30,147 bases of DNA from an uncultured Lachnospiraceae bacterium (GCA_900539175.1 UQAW01000047.1:1-30147), one strand, 5' to 3'; shown: positions 1 to 8,370, counted from the stretch's first letter. Notes: a model not told the origin generated them from the letters alone. Numbers and translations are program-made.

Positions 1-81
1 ATGTTTTCAGGATTGCGGGAGCATGAAATGCGGAGCAATCCGTGTATCATAGGGGGCAAAATACCTTTTGACCCCAACATC
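1..81 (+). repeat. Family A dispersed repeat, right-hand part (left end outside window)
   Basis: These 81 bases align over their whole length with 25640-25720, with about ten differences. They contain a hairpin with outer stem GGATTGC (10-16) / GCAATCC (35-41) and inner stem GCAT/ATGC. The other copy has GCAC/GTGC at the inner stem, a compensatory pair. The right end reads CCTTTTGACCCCAACATC (64-81), the terminal inverted repeat seen at 25703-25720. The copy sits just upstream of bioY and could supply part of its leader or simply be inserted there. No coding potential is evident. Confidence 0.8.
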
Positions 82-128
82 ATATGATTTTTCTGTCAAA
101 TAAACCGAAACAACAGGGAGGATATGTA

Positions 129-683
129 ATGTCATCACAAACAACAACACACAGCAAAACATTAGACATGGTTTATATCGCTGTTTTCGCGGTATTGATT
201 GCGATCTGCTCCTGGATCTCAATTCCGACGGTTGTCCCCTTTACCCTGCAGACTTTTGCAATTTTTCTCTCCATCGGTATACTTGGCGGAAAACGGGGCA
301 CTTTAGCCGTACTTGTTTATATATTACTGGGACTTATGGGCATTCCGGTATTTGCAGGTTTTTCCGGTGGAATCGGTGTTCTGGCAGGTAATACCGGAGG
401 CTATATCATGGGATTTCTATTATCTGCACTCGTTATGTGGGTCATGGAAAAGATCCTCGGCAGAAAACTCTGGGTATTGGCGCTCTCCATGATCATTGGA
501 CTAGTCGTCTGCTACGCATTCGGTACAGCATGGTTTATGATTGTTTATACTGGAAATACCGGAGCAGTGGGACTTGCATCTGTCCTTGGATGGTGCGTAG
601 TTCCCTTTCTCATACCAGATTTCATTAAAATTGCTTTGGCATTTATACTGAGTAAACGATTAGAGAAATTAATAGAACGGTAA
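129..683 (+). CDS. bioY: BioY-type biotin transporter substrate-binding (S) component
   Basis: The 184-residue, very hydrophobic protein matches the BioY family: five to six membrane segments, an early conserved stretch (IPTVVPFTLQTFAIFLS) and a Gly-rich middle (GFSGGIGVLAGNTGGYIMGF). BioY captures biotin in the cytoplasmic membrane and usually works with the shared ECF module (EcfA, EcfA', EcfT), which is not encoded here. The start at 129 is chosen because GGGAGG lies 9 bases before it; the upstream ATG at 84 has no such site and lies next to the repeat. The gene stands alone and ends before a bidirectional terminator. No BirA-type palindrome was recognised upstream, but only about 45 bases separate the gene from the repeat. 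Confidence 0.93.
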   Translation: MSSQTTTHSKTLDMVYIAVFAVLIAICSWISIPTVVPFTLQTFAIFLSIGILGGKRGTLAVLVYILLGLMGIPVFAGFSGGIGVLAGNTGGYIMGFLLSALVMWVMEKILGRKLWVLALSMIIGLVVCYAFGTAWFMIVYTGNTGAVGLASVLGWCVVPFLIPDFIKIALAFILSKRLEKLIER

Positions 684-702
684 AAAATATTTCTTCGTGC
701 AA

Positions 703-739
703 AAATCCTCATTCTATGTTTAACACAGAATGAGGATTT
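703..739. terminator. Bidirectional terminator between bioY and larC
   Basis: A perfect 13-bp stem, AAATCCTCATTCT / AGAATGAGGATTT, encloses an 11-base loop (716-726) between two converging genes. On the minus strand it is followed by TTTTTG, so it should end the his-larC transcript well; the plus-strand tail is less T-rich. Confidence 0.85.
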
Positions 740-751
740 ATCTATACGCTA

Positions 752-1984
752 TTAATGATATTCATTCAAAACTCTTTGATATGCTTCCTCATAGGATAAC
801 CGATATTTCCTGCATACTTCGGCCACGCTTTCATATTCCGGATAAATCTTTTGAGACGCTCCCGCTTCACAGATTTTGTACCGGACTTCTCCAAAGGAAG
901 TCATACATGTTCTCAGTTCCCGTTTTAAGGCTGTCCGGCTCATCTCCATACGCCGGATACCAATGGTAGTCGTATTTTCAAAGATGATCTGTTCCATCTT
1001 CTCCACATCTTCTGCCGAACAGATCACATTGAGCTGATAAGCCGGGCGATTTTTTTTCATAAACACAGGAGTATAGTGGACATCCTTTGCACCGGCTTTC
1101 AAAAGAAATTCCATGGTAAGTCCCATGATTTCACCACTGCAGTCATCAATATTCGTCTCCAGTTTCCAGATGATATCTGCCTGTGCCTGCTCTTCCCGGA
1201 TCAGAATCGCCCGAAGAAAGCCTGGTCTGTCATAGTTTCTCTTTCCGGCTCCAAGTCCTGTTTTTTCAATCGTAAAATGTTTCGGAAGCCGGTCTGATGT
1301 GCGGATTGCCGCCGCAATTGCCGCTCCTGTGGGCGTGACGAACTCTCCCTGCGAATCGGTAAGATGCAGTTTCAGCCCGTAAGCTGCTGCAATATTCATG
1401 ACAGCAGGTACCGGTACCGGCAGAATTCCATGCTGACACCGAATCGTTCCGCAGCCCTCTGTAAGTTCCGGTATAAGAACCTGTGTAATCCCCAGATTAT
1501 CCAGACAGACGGCAGCCGCAACAATATCCACGATAGAATCTACGGCCCCCACCTCGTGAAAATGTACCTGTTCTACAGGCAGTCCATGTGCCTTTGCCTC
1601 GGCGTCTGCCAAAATCCGGAAAATTTTCTTTGCGGTTGCCCCTGCAGCTGGGGTTACCTCGCAGCGATCAATAATTGACAGAATTTCCGGAAGACCGCGA
1701 TGCTCGTGGTGATGATGGGAAACTTCCTGATTGTGGGAATGTCCGTGCAGATATTCCATATCATGATCGTGGTTTTCATGAAGTGCATCCAGGCATACCG
1801 CAAAATCACAGACATCAAGTCCCGCCTTCAAAACTCTGCTGATCTTTGTTTGAAATCCAGAAACTGGAAGGCTGTCTAAAGCTTTTTGAAGCACCTGTTG
1901 GTCTGCACCCAGATCCAACAAAGCGCCAACCACCATATCACCGCTGATTCCGGAATAGCATTCCAAATAAAGTGTTTTACTCAT
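752..1984 (-). CDS. larC: LarC, nickel insertion protein for the nickel-pincer nucleotide cofactor
   Basis: The protein of 410 residues fits LarC (former DUF111): N-terminal LYLECYSGISGDMVVGALLDLG, a His-rich nickel-binding stretch around residues 70-95 (HENHDHDMEYLHGHSHN, then HHHHEH), the VEQVHFHEVGAVDSIVDIV block and the C-terminal ETNIDDCSGEIMG block. LarC uses CTP to insert nickel into the pincer cofactor first described for lactate racemase. In some lactobacilli larC is read through a programmed frameshift; here one continuous frame covers both halves. It starts 10 bases after the hisIE stop, so it is probably co-transcribed with the his genes. LarA, LarB and LarE are not in the window, so the enzyme served is unknown. 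Confidence 0.93.
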   Translation of the reverse strand: MSKTLYLECYSGISGDMVVGALLDLGADQQVLQKALDSLPVSGFQTKISRVLKAGLDVCDFAVCLDALHENHDHDMEYLHGHSHNQEVSHHHHEHRGLPEILSIIDRCEVTPAAGATAKKIFRILADAEAKAHGLPVEQVHFHEVGAVDSIVDIVAAAVCLDNLGITQVLIPELTEGCGTIRCQHGILPVPVPAVMNIAAAYGLKLHLTDSQGEFVTPTGAAIAAAIRTSDRLPKHFTIEKTGLGAGKRNYDRPGFLRAILIREEQAQADIIWKLETNIDDCSGEIMGLTMEFLLKAGAKDVHYTPVFMKKNRPAYQLNVICSAEDVEKMEQIIFENTTTIGIRRMEMSRTALKRELRTCMTSFGEVRYKICEAGASQKIYPEYESVAEVCRKYRLSYEEAYQRVLNEYH

Positions 1985-1994
1985 ATTTTAAACC

Positions 1995-3266
1995 CTATCT
2001 TCTGGCCAATTCCCGGGTGATTTCTTCCCATGTCACCCCTTTTTCCACCATCAGAACCATCACATGATACAGAAAATCAGAAATCTCGTACTTAATTTCC
2101 TCTTTATCCGGATTTTTAGCCGCAATCACGATCTCCGTACATTCCTCTCCTACTTTTTTCAGAATTTTATCAATTCCTTTCTCAAACAGATAATTAGTAT
2201 AGGAACCATCCTTCGGATGCACCTTCCGATCCTGAATCACATCAAAAACCTCCTGGAACACACGAAGGGGATTACTGTCATCATATTCCTTTTTCACCAG
2301 CTCCTGGAAAAAGCAGCTTCGGCTGCCTGTATGACATGCTGCGCCCACCTGAGAAACCTTTGCAAGAATTGTATCGTTATCGCAATCAAGTGCCAACGAT
2401 TTTACATATTGCAGATGTCCGGACGTCAATCCTTTCGTCCATAACTCATTTCTGCTCCTGCTCCAGTAGGTCATCTTTCCGGTTGCCAATGTCGTATGAA
2501 ATGCCTCCTCGTTCATATAAGCAAGCATCAGTACCTCATCCGTCTGATAATCCTGCACAATAACAGGAATCATACCATCGGAATTCAATTTAAAGTCAGA
2601 CCAGGCAATTTTACTTTCAAAGGTATTGACCGCAATCCCGGCCGCTTTGCATCTTCCTTTCAGCTCCATCAGATCGATACTTAAATCACTGACACAGGCT
2701 CCGGTCACACCCTGAACCATATCCTTTGCAAGCATGGAGCAGGCATCTTTCTCATCACTAAGCACCAATACCGGAAGGCTGCTCTCCGCCTGAAGTGCTT
2801 CTTCTATTCCGGCATCGCAGAAGAGCATTCCTCCATATAATTCAATTGCTCCAGAATATTCTTTGTAAATCTCCAAAGAAGGAAGATAGATTACCATCTT
2901 CTCCTTGCCGAATTTCTTCGATACTTCCTCCAGTAATTCACAATTCGAAGGTTTTGCAAAATTCAATACGGTCTTCGCGCATCCCGCATAAATCAGTTTT
3001 TTTACATCTTCCATTCTGCGGATATTACCCGCACCGATTACCGGTACTTCTGCTGCCATACAAATTTCTTTTATTGCTGCAATCGCCTTCTCATGGTCTG
3101 CATCTTCCATGGAAAAATCGAATACCAGAAGTTCATCCGCACCTCCGTTCCCATAGGTCTTTGCCAGAAGCTTGGGATTGCTCTGAGAAAAATCCTCCTT
3201 TGAGCCAAATCCTGTCTTTGCCTTTTCCTGTTCCAGATAAATACAGGGTATGATCAATTTATCCAT
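1995..3266 (-). CDS. hisIE: HisIE bifunctional enzyme with an N-terminal degenerate HisF/HisA-like barrel
   Basis: The 423-residue protein has three parts. Residues 1 to about 215 look like a HisA/HisF barrel (IIPCIYLEQ at the start; GNGGADELLVFDF; VPVIGAGNIRRMEDVKKLIYAG). Residues about 220-325 are phosphoribosyl-AMP cyclohydrolase HisI (MTYWSRSRNELWTKG, LDCDND, ACHTGSRSCFF, with the zinc cysteines). Residues about 335-423 are phosphoribosyl-ATP pyrophosphohydrolase HisE (KILKKVGEECTEIVIAAKN). HisI and HisE carry out steps 2 and 3 of histidine synthesis. In the barrel, the Asp that follows PCLD in HisF is Tyr (PCIY), and the second Asp region reads VIYLPS. Loss of cyclase activity is therefore inferred, not shown. 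An AAAGGA site precedes the start. It lies between hisB and larC. Confidence 0.9.
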   Translation of the reverse strand: MDKLIIPCIYLEQEKAKTGFGSKEDFSQSNPKLLAKTYGNGGADELLVFDFSMEDADHEKAIAAIKEICMAAEVPVIGAGNIRRMEDVKKLIYAGCAKTVLNFAKPSNCELLEEVSKKFGKEKMVIYLPSLEIYKEYSGAIELYGGMLFCDAGIEEALQAESSLPVLVLSDEKDACSMLAKDMVQGVTGACVSDLSIDLMELKGRCKAAGIAVNTFESKIAWSDFKLNSDGMIPVIVQDYQTDEVLMLAYMNEEAFHTTLATGKMTYWSRSRNELWTKGLTSGHLQYVKSLALDCDNDTILAKVSQVGAACHTGSRSCFFQELVKKEYDDSNPLRVFQEVFDVIQDRKVHPKDGSYTNYLFEKGIDKILKKVGEECTEIVIAAKNPDKEEIKYEISDFLYHVMVLMVEKGVTWEEITRELARR

Positions 3267-3316
3267 AATTTTTATTCGTTCCTTTCGTTTTCCTACTATT
3301 CTGCTATTACAAAATC

Positions 3317-3907
3317 TTATAGACTTCCCTTTGTAGAAAGAACATCTGTAATCCGCGGATCAAAACTGACCGCCTCGTCCAATGCTTTCGCAAATGCTTT
3401 AAACATTGCCTCCGCTTTGTGGTGATTGTTAAAACCGTCAATGATGCGCAGATGCAGATTCATGGCGCTGCTGTAAGACACGGCGTAGAAAAACTCACGA
3501 ATCATCTCCGTCTCCATCTCTCCTACCTTTTCCTGGGTAAATGCTCCGTCAAAGACAAAATACGGGCGACCGCACAGATCGACTGCACATAAGACAAGTG
3601 TTTCATCCATAGGCAGAATCCTGCTTCCATAACGGCGAATCCCCTTTTTGTCACCAAGTGCTTCTCTGATTGCTGTACCGAGAACAATTCCGGTATCCTC
3701 CACGGTGTGATGGTCATCCACATGGAGATCTCCCTGAACCTGAATCTCAAGGTCAAAAAAACCATGGCGTGCAAAGCCTTCCAACATATGATCAAAGAAT
3801 CCGATTCCTGTATGAATATCTGCCTTTCCGATTCCATCCAGATTAAGCTTTACTTTTATCTTTGTTTCCTTTGTATTTCGCTCAACCGATGCAATTCTCT
3901 CTGCCAT
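3317..3907 (-). CDS. hisB: Imidazoleglycerol-phosphate dehydratase HisB
   Basis: HisB removes water from imidazole glycerol phosphate, step 6 of histidine synthesis. The 196-residue protein, usual for the monofunctional form, carries the manganese-binding motifs FFDHMLEGFARHG, DDHHTVEDTGIVLG and, near the C-terminus, INNHHKAEAMFKAFAKALDEA (seen as FNNHHKAEAMFKAF). The ATG at 3907 (MAERIASVERNT) is preferred over an upstream in-frame start at 3967, because GGGAGG sits just before it and the longer form would run into hisD. It starts 13 bases after hisD. There is no HisN-type phosphatase fusion. Confidence 0.96.
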   Translation of the reverse strand: MAERIASVERNTKETKIKVKLNLDGIGKADIHTGIGFFDHMLEGFARHGFFDLEIQVQGDLHVDDHHTVEDTGIVLGTAIREALGDKKGIRRYGSRILPMDETLVLCAVDLCGRPYFVFDGAFTQEKVGEMETEMIREFFYAVSYSSAMNLHLRIIDGFNNHHKAEAMFKAFAKALDEAVSFDPRITDVLSTKGSL

Positions 3908-3920
3908 ACCATCCTCCCTG

Positions 3921-5225
3921 TCAATCCTGAGCATCATCTTCAAAACGAACGGCAATCGAGTTGGCATGTGCAGTCAGTTGCTCACAGGCTGCAAACTGCT
4001 CGATATCCGTGTGAATCGCCTGAAGTGCTTCTCTGGAATAATAGATAATACTGGATTTTTTTACAAAGTCATCCACAGACAACGGAGAGAAGAACTTGCT
4101 GGTACCATTGGTCGGCAGGATGTGATTAGGACCTGCAAAGTAATCTCCAAGGGGCTCGCAGCTATATTCCCCCAGGAAGATCGCTCCTGCATTCTTAATC
4201 TTCGTCATAACCTCAAAAGGATTTTTCATCACAATTTCCAGATGTTCCGAGGCAATTGCGTTCGCAGTTTCGATTGCTTCTTCCTGCGATTCAGCCACCA
4301 GAATATATCCGAAATTCTCCAACGACTTTTCAATGATTGCTTTTCTGGACAATACCTGAAGGAATCCATCCACCTCTTTGGAGACTTCTTCCGCCAGCTT
4401 CTGGCTGGTCGTGATTAAAATGGAAGAAGCCAGTTCATCATGCTCCGCCTGGGACAAAAGATCCGCAGCCACATAGCGGGGATTTGCACTCTCATCTGCC
4501 AATACAAGAATCTCACTTGGACCGGCGATAGAATCAATGCTGACATTTCCATAAACAGCCTTTTTTGCCAGGGCTACAAAGATATTGCCTGGACCTACAA
4601 TCTTATCCACTTTCGGAATGCTTTCTGTTCCATAAGCCAGGGCAGCAATTGCCTGCGCACCGCCGACTTTATAGATTTCATCCACACCTGCTTCCTTCGC
4701 AGCTACCAAAACCGCCGGATTTACCTTTCCTTCGGCATTACAGGGTGTAGTCATGATGATTTTACCGACACCGGCTACTTTCGCCGGCACTACATTCATC
4801 AGGACAGAGGAAGGATAAACTGCCTTTCCGCCCGGAACATATACGCCGACTTTTTCCATAGGCGTTACTTTCTGGCCGAGAATTGTTCCCTGAGGTGTAC
4901 TGTTGAACCAACTGTTCTGCTTCTGCTTTTCGTGATAATCCCGGATATTGATAAGTGCCTTTTTTACAACCTCCAAAAGGGAAGGATCTACAAGCGTATA
5001 CGCATCCTGAATCTCCGCTTCTGTAACACGGATATTTTCAACACTGATCTTTGCCTTATCAAATTTTTCCGTATAATCAAAGATTGCCTGATCTTTTCTG
5101 GCTCTTACATCAGCGATGATCTCTGCCACAACTGCTTCCTGCTGTCCGTACTGGGTAGGGCTTCTCCTTAACATATTTTCAAGAATATTTTCTGTTGTCT
5201 CTTTTGTTAACTTTACAATTCTCAT
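3921..5225 (-). CDS. hisD: Histidinol dehydrogenase HisD
   Basis: HisD performs the last two NAD-dependent oxidations from histidinol to histidine with a zinc ion. The 434-residue protein has the normal length and the family landmarks VYVPGGKAVYPSSVLMNVVPAKVAG, KVGGAQAIAALAYGT, IVGPGNIFVALAKK, SIAGPSEILVLAD, LLSQAEHDE and FAGPNHILPT. Residues of the zinc site (Gln/His in SQAEHD) are present. It lies 12 bases after hisG and 13 before hisB in the his operon. Confidence 0.97.
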   Translation of the reverse strand: MRIVKLTKETTENILENMLRRSPTQYGQQEAVVAEIIADVRARKDQAIFDYTEKFDKAKISVENIRVTEAEIQDAYTLVDPSLLEVVKKALINIRDYHEKQKQNSWFNSTPQGTILGQKVTPMEKVGVYVPGGKAVYPSSVLMNVVPAKVAGVGKIIMTTPCNAEGKVNPAVLVAAKEAGVDEIYKVGGAQAIAALAYGTESIPKVDKIVGPGNIFVALAKKAVYGNVSIDSIAGPSEILVLADESANPRYVAADLLSQAEHDELASSILITTSQKLAEEVSKEVDGFLQVLSRKAIIEKSLENFGYILVAESQEEAIETANAIASEHLEIVMKNPFEVMTKIKNAGAIFLGEYSCEPLGDYFAGPNHILPTNGTSKFFSPLSVDDFVKKSSIIYYSREALQAIHTDIEQFAACEQLTAHANSIAVRFEDDAQD

Positions 5226-5237
5226 CCGAACCTCCGT

Positions 5238-5882
5238 CTAGGCTTGTGAAATCGCCGTCTTCAACTGTTGAATCAATCGTGTAATACGTTCTCTTTCCAT
5301 TTTCATGCTGACCTGATTAACCACCATACGTGCAGACAGCGGGCAGACCTCTTCCAAAACCTGCAGACCGTTTTCACGCAGAGTGCTCCCTGTCTCCACA
5401 ATATCTACAATGACCTCGGACAGACCTACAATCGGCGCCAGCTCAATGGAACCATTCAGTTTGATAATCTCCACCGTCTGATGTTTTTTATTATAAAAAT
5501 AATCTTTTGCAATATTCGGGTACTTTGTTGCGACACGAATCAACTGATTATGCTGCAGGTATCCTCTGGCGGACTCAGGTCCGCATACGCACATTCTGCA
5601 GGCTCCGTAGCCCAGATCCAATACCTCGTAAAGTTTCCGGTTCTCTTCCAGGATCGTGTCCTTTCCGACAATACCGATGTCTGCTGCACCGTACTCTACA
5701 TAAGTCGGAACGTCCGGCCCTTTTGCCAGAAAGAAGCGAAGTTTCAGTTCTTCATTGACAAAAATTAATTTTCTGGAATCTTTATCTTTCATCTCCTCGC
5801 AGGTAATGCCGATTTTCTCGAATAACTGCATGGTCTTGTCGGCCAGACGGCCCTTTCCAAGTGCAAATGTCAAATATCTCAT
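5238..5882 (-). CDS. hisG: ATP phosphoribosyltransferase, short form HisG
   Basis: HisG condenses ATP with PRPP, the first and regulated step of the pathway. At 214 residues this is the short form, which lacks the C-terminal regulatory domain and needs HisZ; hisZ is next to it. Seen: N-terminal MRYLTFALGKGRLADKT, GAADIGIVGKDTI, the PRPP-binding region IVDIVETGSTLRENGL. Allosteric control by histidine is expected to run through HisZ. Confidence 0.96.
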   Translation of the reverse strand: MRYLTFALGKGRLADKTMQLFEKIGITCEEMKDKDSRKLIFVNEELKLRFFLAKGPDVPTYVEYGAADIGIVGKDTILEENRKLYEVLDLGYGACRMCVCGPESARGYLQHNQLIRVATKYPNIAKDYFYNKKHQTVEIIKLNGSIELAPIVGLSEVIVDIVETGSTLRENGLQVLEEVCPLSARMVVNQVSMKMERERITRLIQQLKTAISQA

Positions 5883-5931
5883 GATTTCCTCCTATATATC
5901 AGGTAACTGTTCCCTGCCTTCCAAATCCGTA

Positions 5932-7188
5932 CTATACAAGATACTTTTTCGCATCGATCGTCTGGACATCTTCATTCCAGAGATTGATGGCAAAAGCTTC
6001 TTCTTCCGATTGAAGATAGACAATCCCGCCAAAATGAGCTCTGCGCCCATAAGCTTTATATTCTTCCAGTACTTTTCCTCGTTCAAAACGCACACATGCA
6101 ACCTCCATGCCGTTTGCCCGGTGTTCACATGCCATACGAACAGCCATATTCTCAAGAAAATCTGCATATAGAATCATCGTTTTCGTATTGCGGACCGGCA
6201 ATTTGATGTCCTGTCGATCCAGGGCATTCATTAACTGATCCATAACGATCGTAAATCCGATCGCAGGCGCCTTCTTACTGAAATGCTCCAACAGGTGGTC
6301 ATACCTTCCGCCGGTAACCAGAGCCTCTCCATTCCCGTAGGTATATGCCTGGAAGATAATTCCTGTATAATAGCGGAATTTGCTCAGCATCCCAAAATCA
6401 AATACCACATACTGTTCCAATCCGTATAGCTGCAAAATACGGTAAATATCTTCCAGACGCTTTACCGCAGCAAGAGCTTTGGGATTTCGCGTCAATGCTT
6501 TGGCTATTCCCAGAACTTCCGGTCCGCCGAACATCTGGGACAGGTTTCCCAACGCATTTTGCAGATCTTTTCTCAGATGCATCTTTTCCAAAAGCTCTTC
6601 CGCACCAAAATGGTTCTTGATGGAAATCATCTGACGTAATTCTATCACTGCGTCTTCACTCAAACGTGCCTCTTCTACCAGAGACTTAAAGTATTCCACC
6701 TGACCGATACTGATCTGAAATTCTTTCAGACCGGCTTTCTGCATCACCTGTACAATCATAGCAATAATTTCCGCATCGGCCGCTGCACTGTCATCATTCA
6801 GATATTCCACACCCATCTGTGTCGCTTCTTTCAAACGTCCCCGGTAGCTGCTGCTGTTGACAAAAACACTTCCCTCATAGCACAGACGGATCGGCATCTG
6901 CTCTTCCATATAATACATGGAGACAGCTCTGGCAATAGACGGAGTAAAATCAGGTCTTAGAACCAGCGTGTTGCCCTCACGGTCAAAAAATTTGTAAAGA
7001 TCCTTGGAAGGTGTGGTTCCCACCTCCCTGCTGAACACATCAAAATACTCAAACGTCGGTGTCTCGATACTTGCATAACCGTAGGAACGGAACACTGACT
7101 GGACCTGACGCTGAAGATACTGCTTTTTTTCACACTCTGAATTGTAAATATCACGAACACCTTCTGGTGTATGTATCAATCGCTGCAT
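5932..7188 (-). CDS. hisZ: ATP phosphoribosyltransferase regulatory subunit HisZ
   Basis: HisZ is a histidyl-tRNA synthetase paralogue with no aminoacylation role that completes short HisG. The 418-residue protein shows class II synthetase-like motifs: GVRDIYNSECEKKQYLQ, SYGYASIETPTFEYFDVF, LRPDFTPSIARAVS (motif 2-like), and YYTGIIFQAYTYGNGEALVTGGRYDHLLEHF followed by AIGFTIVMDQL. The context with short hisG separates it from hisS. It is the first gene of the his operon, with AAGGAG before the ATG and a leader of only about 30 bases after the predicted promoter, too short for a T-box or a classical attenuator. Confidence 0.95.
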   Translation of the reverse strand: MQRLIHTPEGVRDIYNSECEKKQYLQRQVQSVFRSYGYASIETPTFEYFDVFSREVGTTPSKDLYKFFDREGNTLVLRPDFTPSIARAVSMYYMEEQMPIRLCYEGSVFVNSSSYRGRLKEATQMGVEYLNDDSAAADAEIIAMIVQVMQKAGLKEFQISIGQVEYFKSLVEEARLSEDAVIELRQMISIKNHFGAEELLEKMHLRKDLQNALGNLSQMFGGPEVLGIAKALTRNPKALAAVKRLEDIYRILQLYGLEQYVVFDFGMLSKFRYYTGIIFQAYTYGNGEALVTGGRYDHLLEHFSKKAPAIGFTIVMDQLMNALDRQDIKLPVRNTKTMILYADFLENMAVRMACEHRANGMEVACVRFERGKVLEEYKAYGRRAHFGGIVYLQSEEEAFAINLWNEDVQTIDAKKYLV

Positions 7189-7225
7189 AGTTTCTCTCCT
7201 TATCGTTTCACTTTAGCCTGCTACC

Positions 7226-7253
7226 ATATTACCACAGGAAATTCATTTGTCAA
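7226..7253 (-). promoter_or_regulatory. Predicted sigma-A promoter of the his operon
   Basis: On the minus strand TTGACA (7248-7253) and TAATAT (7226-7231) are separated by 16 bases. The -35 box overlaps the recU stop codon (7250-7252). No terminator stands between recU and hisZ, so readthrough from the upstream run is also possible. Confidence 0.6.
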
Positions 7254-7783
7254 TCCCTATCTTCCAAATCCATCTGAATACCATCCAGAAAAGGCACAAA
7301 GAATCCGTGATTCTTTTTCAGAAAATATCCGGGATTCAATTCCTGGATCGTAAAGCTTTTACGGCCGCCCTCTCTGGCACGATTCCAGAAAACCTTTAAT
7401 TCACATAATCTGAGATAATAGAACTGATCTTTCGCCGTATAATGAACCAGAAAAAAGGCAATGCCGCCCTGCTTTTCAAAATCTTCCATAAAAGTCACCT
7501 GATGCTCATGCACATTGGCAAGAGGAAAGGAATCCACTGCACATTCTTTGGCATCGAAACATACCGGAATCCCCTGGACAGCTCCGATATAATCTACGGT
7601 ACTCTTTTTTTCAAAATAAGCAAGTGTAATATGCCTGCTTTCCTTGTCAATATTAATGGGCGTGATGGGGGTCGGTACTTTCTGAATCAGTGCCAGCCCC
7701 TTCTCACGGTATTGTTCGATTGTCCTGTTGATCAGATCCTCCAGCGTCGAACCACGAAGACCTCTGGAATTCCAGGTCGCCAT
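7250..7783 (-). CDS. recU: Holliday junction resolvase RecU
   Basis: RecU cleaves Holliday junctions during recombination and repair in Bacillota, together with RuvAB. The 177-residue protein begins MATWNSRGLRGSTLEDLIN and carries the catalytic set typical of the family in KKSTVDYIGAVQGIPVCFDAKEC (Asp, Asp, Glu-after-Lys), followed by HEHQVTFMEDFEKQGG. It is slightly shorter than the ~200-residue Bacillus protein, mainly at the N-terminus. It is the last gene of the dense minus-strand run and follows lepB by 14 bases. Confidence 0.93.
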   Translation of the reverse strand: MATWNSRGLRGSTLEDLINRTIEQYREKGLALIQKVPTPITPINIDKESRHITLAYFEKKSTVDYIGAVQGIPVCFDAKECAVDSFPLANVHEHQVTFMEDFEKQGGIAFFLVHYTAKDQFYYLRLCELKVFWNRAREGGRKSFTIQELNPGYFLKKNHGFFVPFLDGIQMDLEDRD

Positions 7784-7797
7784 ATCGATTGCTCCTT

Positions 7798-8370
7798 TTA
7801 CTCAATCAGGGAAATTTTTGTAATCGGCCAGTAGCGAAGCACTGCCTCCCCCAGTATTTTCTCTTTTGCCACATAAGGGTTGTTCCAGAAGCGGGAATCC
7901 TTTGAAACATTCCGGTTATCCCCTAACATGAAGTAACATCCCTCCGGAACCTCAAAGTGCCCGTCTTTGATGCCCCTCGGCGTTTCTTTACAGAATGTGT
8001 CATCCAGCGGATCTTCCGATCCGTTGATATAAACCTTGCCGTCAATCACATCAACGGTCTCACCCGGCAGACCGATGACCCGTTTGATAAAATACTGGCT
8101 TTCGTCATCCGGGAATTTGAAAATCACCACATCAAAACGCTTCGGATCGGAATTTATGTAAGCAAGACGGTTTCCAAAGATGCGGTCCCCTGCCATAACA
8201 TTGTTTTCCATGGATTCCGATGGAATCTGCGCATTAATCAGCACAAACTTTTGTAAGGCAATCATGGCAATTACAACAATTGCAACCAATTTAATATACT
8301 CAAAAAGTTCTTTTACCACGGAGATCTCAGACTCCTTTTTCTCGTTCTCTTTTACATTATTGTCTTCCAT
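7798..8370 (-). CDS. lepB: Signal peptidase I, copy 1 (second of the tandem pair in reading order)
   Basis: The 190-residue type I signal peptidase removes signal peptides on the outer face of the membrane. One N-terminal membrane segment (about residues 24-47) is followed by the catalytic Ser53 in IPSESM, Lys96 in FIKRVIGLPGE, and the GDNR box at 150-153 (FMLGDNRNVSKDSR). It is about 86% identical to the neighbouring copy. Differences gather at the N-terminus, around residues 119-134, and at 174-177, while the catalytic segments are unchanged. AGGAGA precedes the start. Confidence 0.95.
   Translation of the reverse strand: MEDNNVKENEKKESEISVVKELFEYIKLVAIVVIAMIALQKFVLINAQIPSESMENNVMAGDRIFGNRLAYINSDPKRFDVVIFKFPDDESQYFIKRVIGLPGETVDVIDGKVYINGSEDPLDDTFCKETPRGIKDGHFEVPEGCYFMLGDNRNVSKDSRFWNNPYVAKEKILGEAVLRYWPITKISLIE

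Noticed and set aside
84..128. BirA operator or riboswitch upstream of bioY
   Set aside because: No dyad of the biotin-repressor type and no riboswitch core was visible in the short gap between the repeat and the gene.
7..222. Minus-strand open frame across the family A repeat and the start of bioY
   Set aside because: It overlaps bioY in antisense, lies on a mobile-type repeat and lacks a start signal and any recognisable protein feature.
752..1984. Possible programmed frameshift in larC as in some lactobacilli
   Set aside because: A single continuous frame already covers both halves, so no recoding is needed.
7189..7249. T-box or leader-peptide attenuator before hisZ
   Set aside because: Only about 60 bases separate recU and hisZ, with no T-box sequence, specifier stem or terminator.
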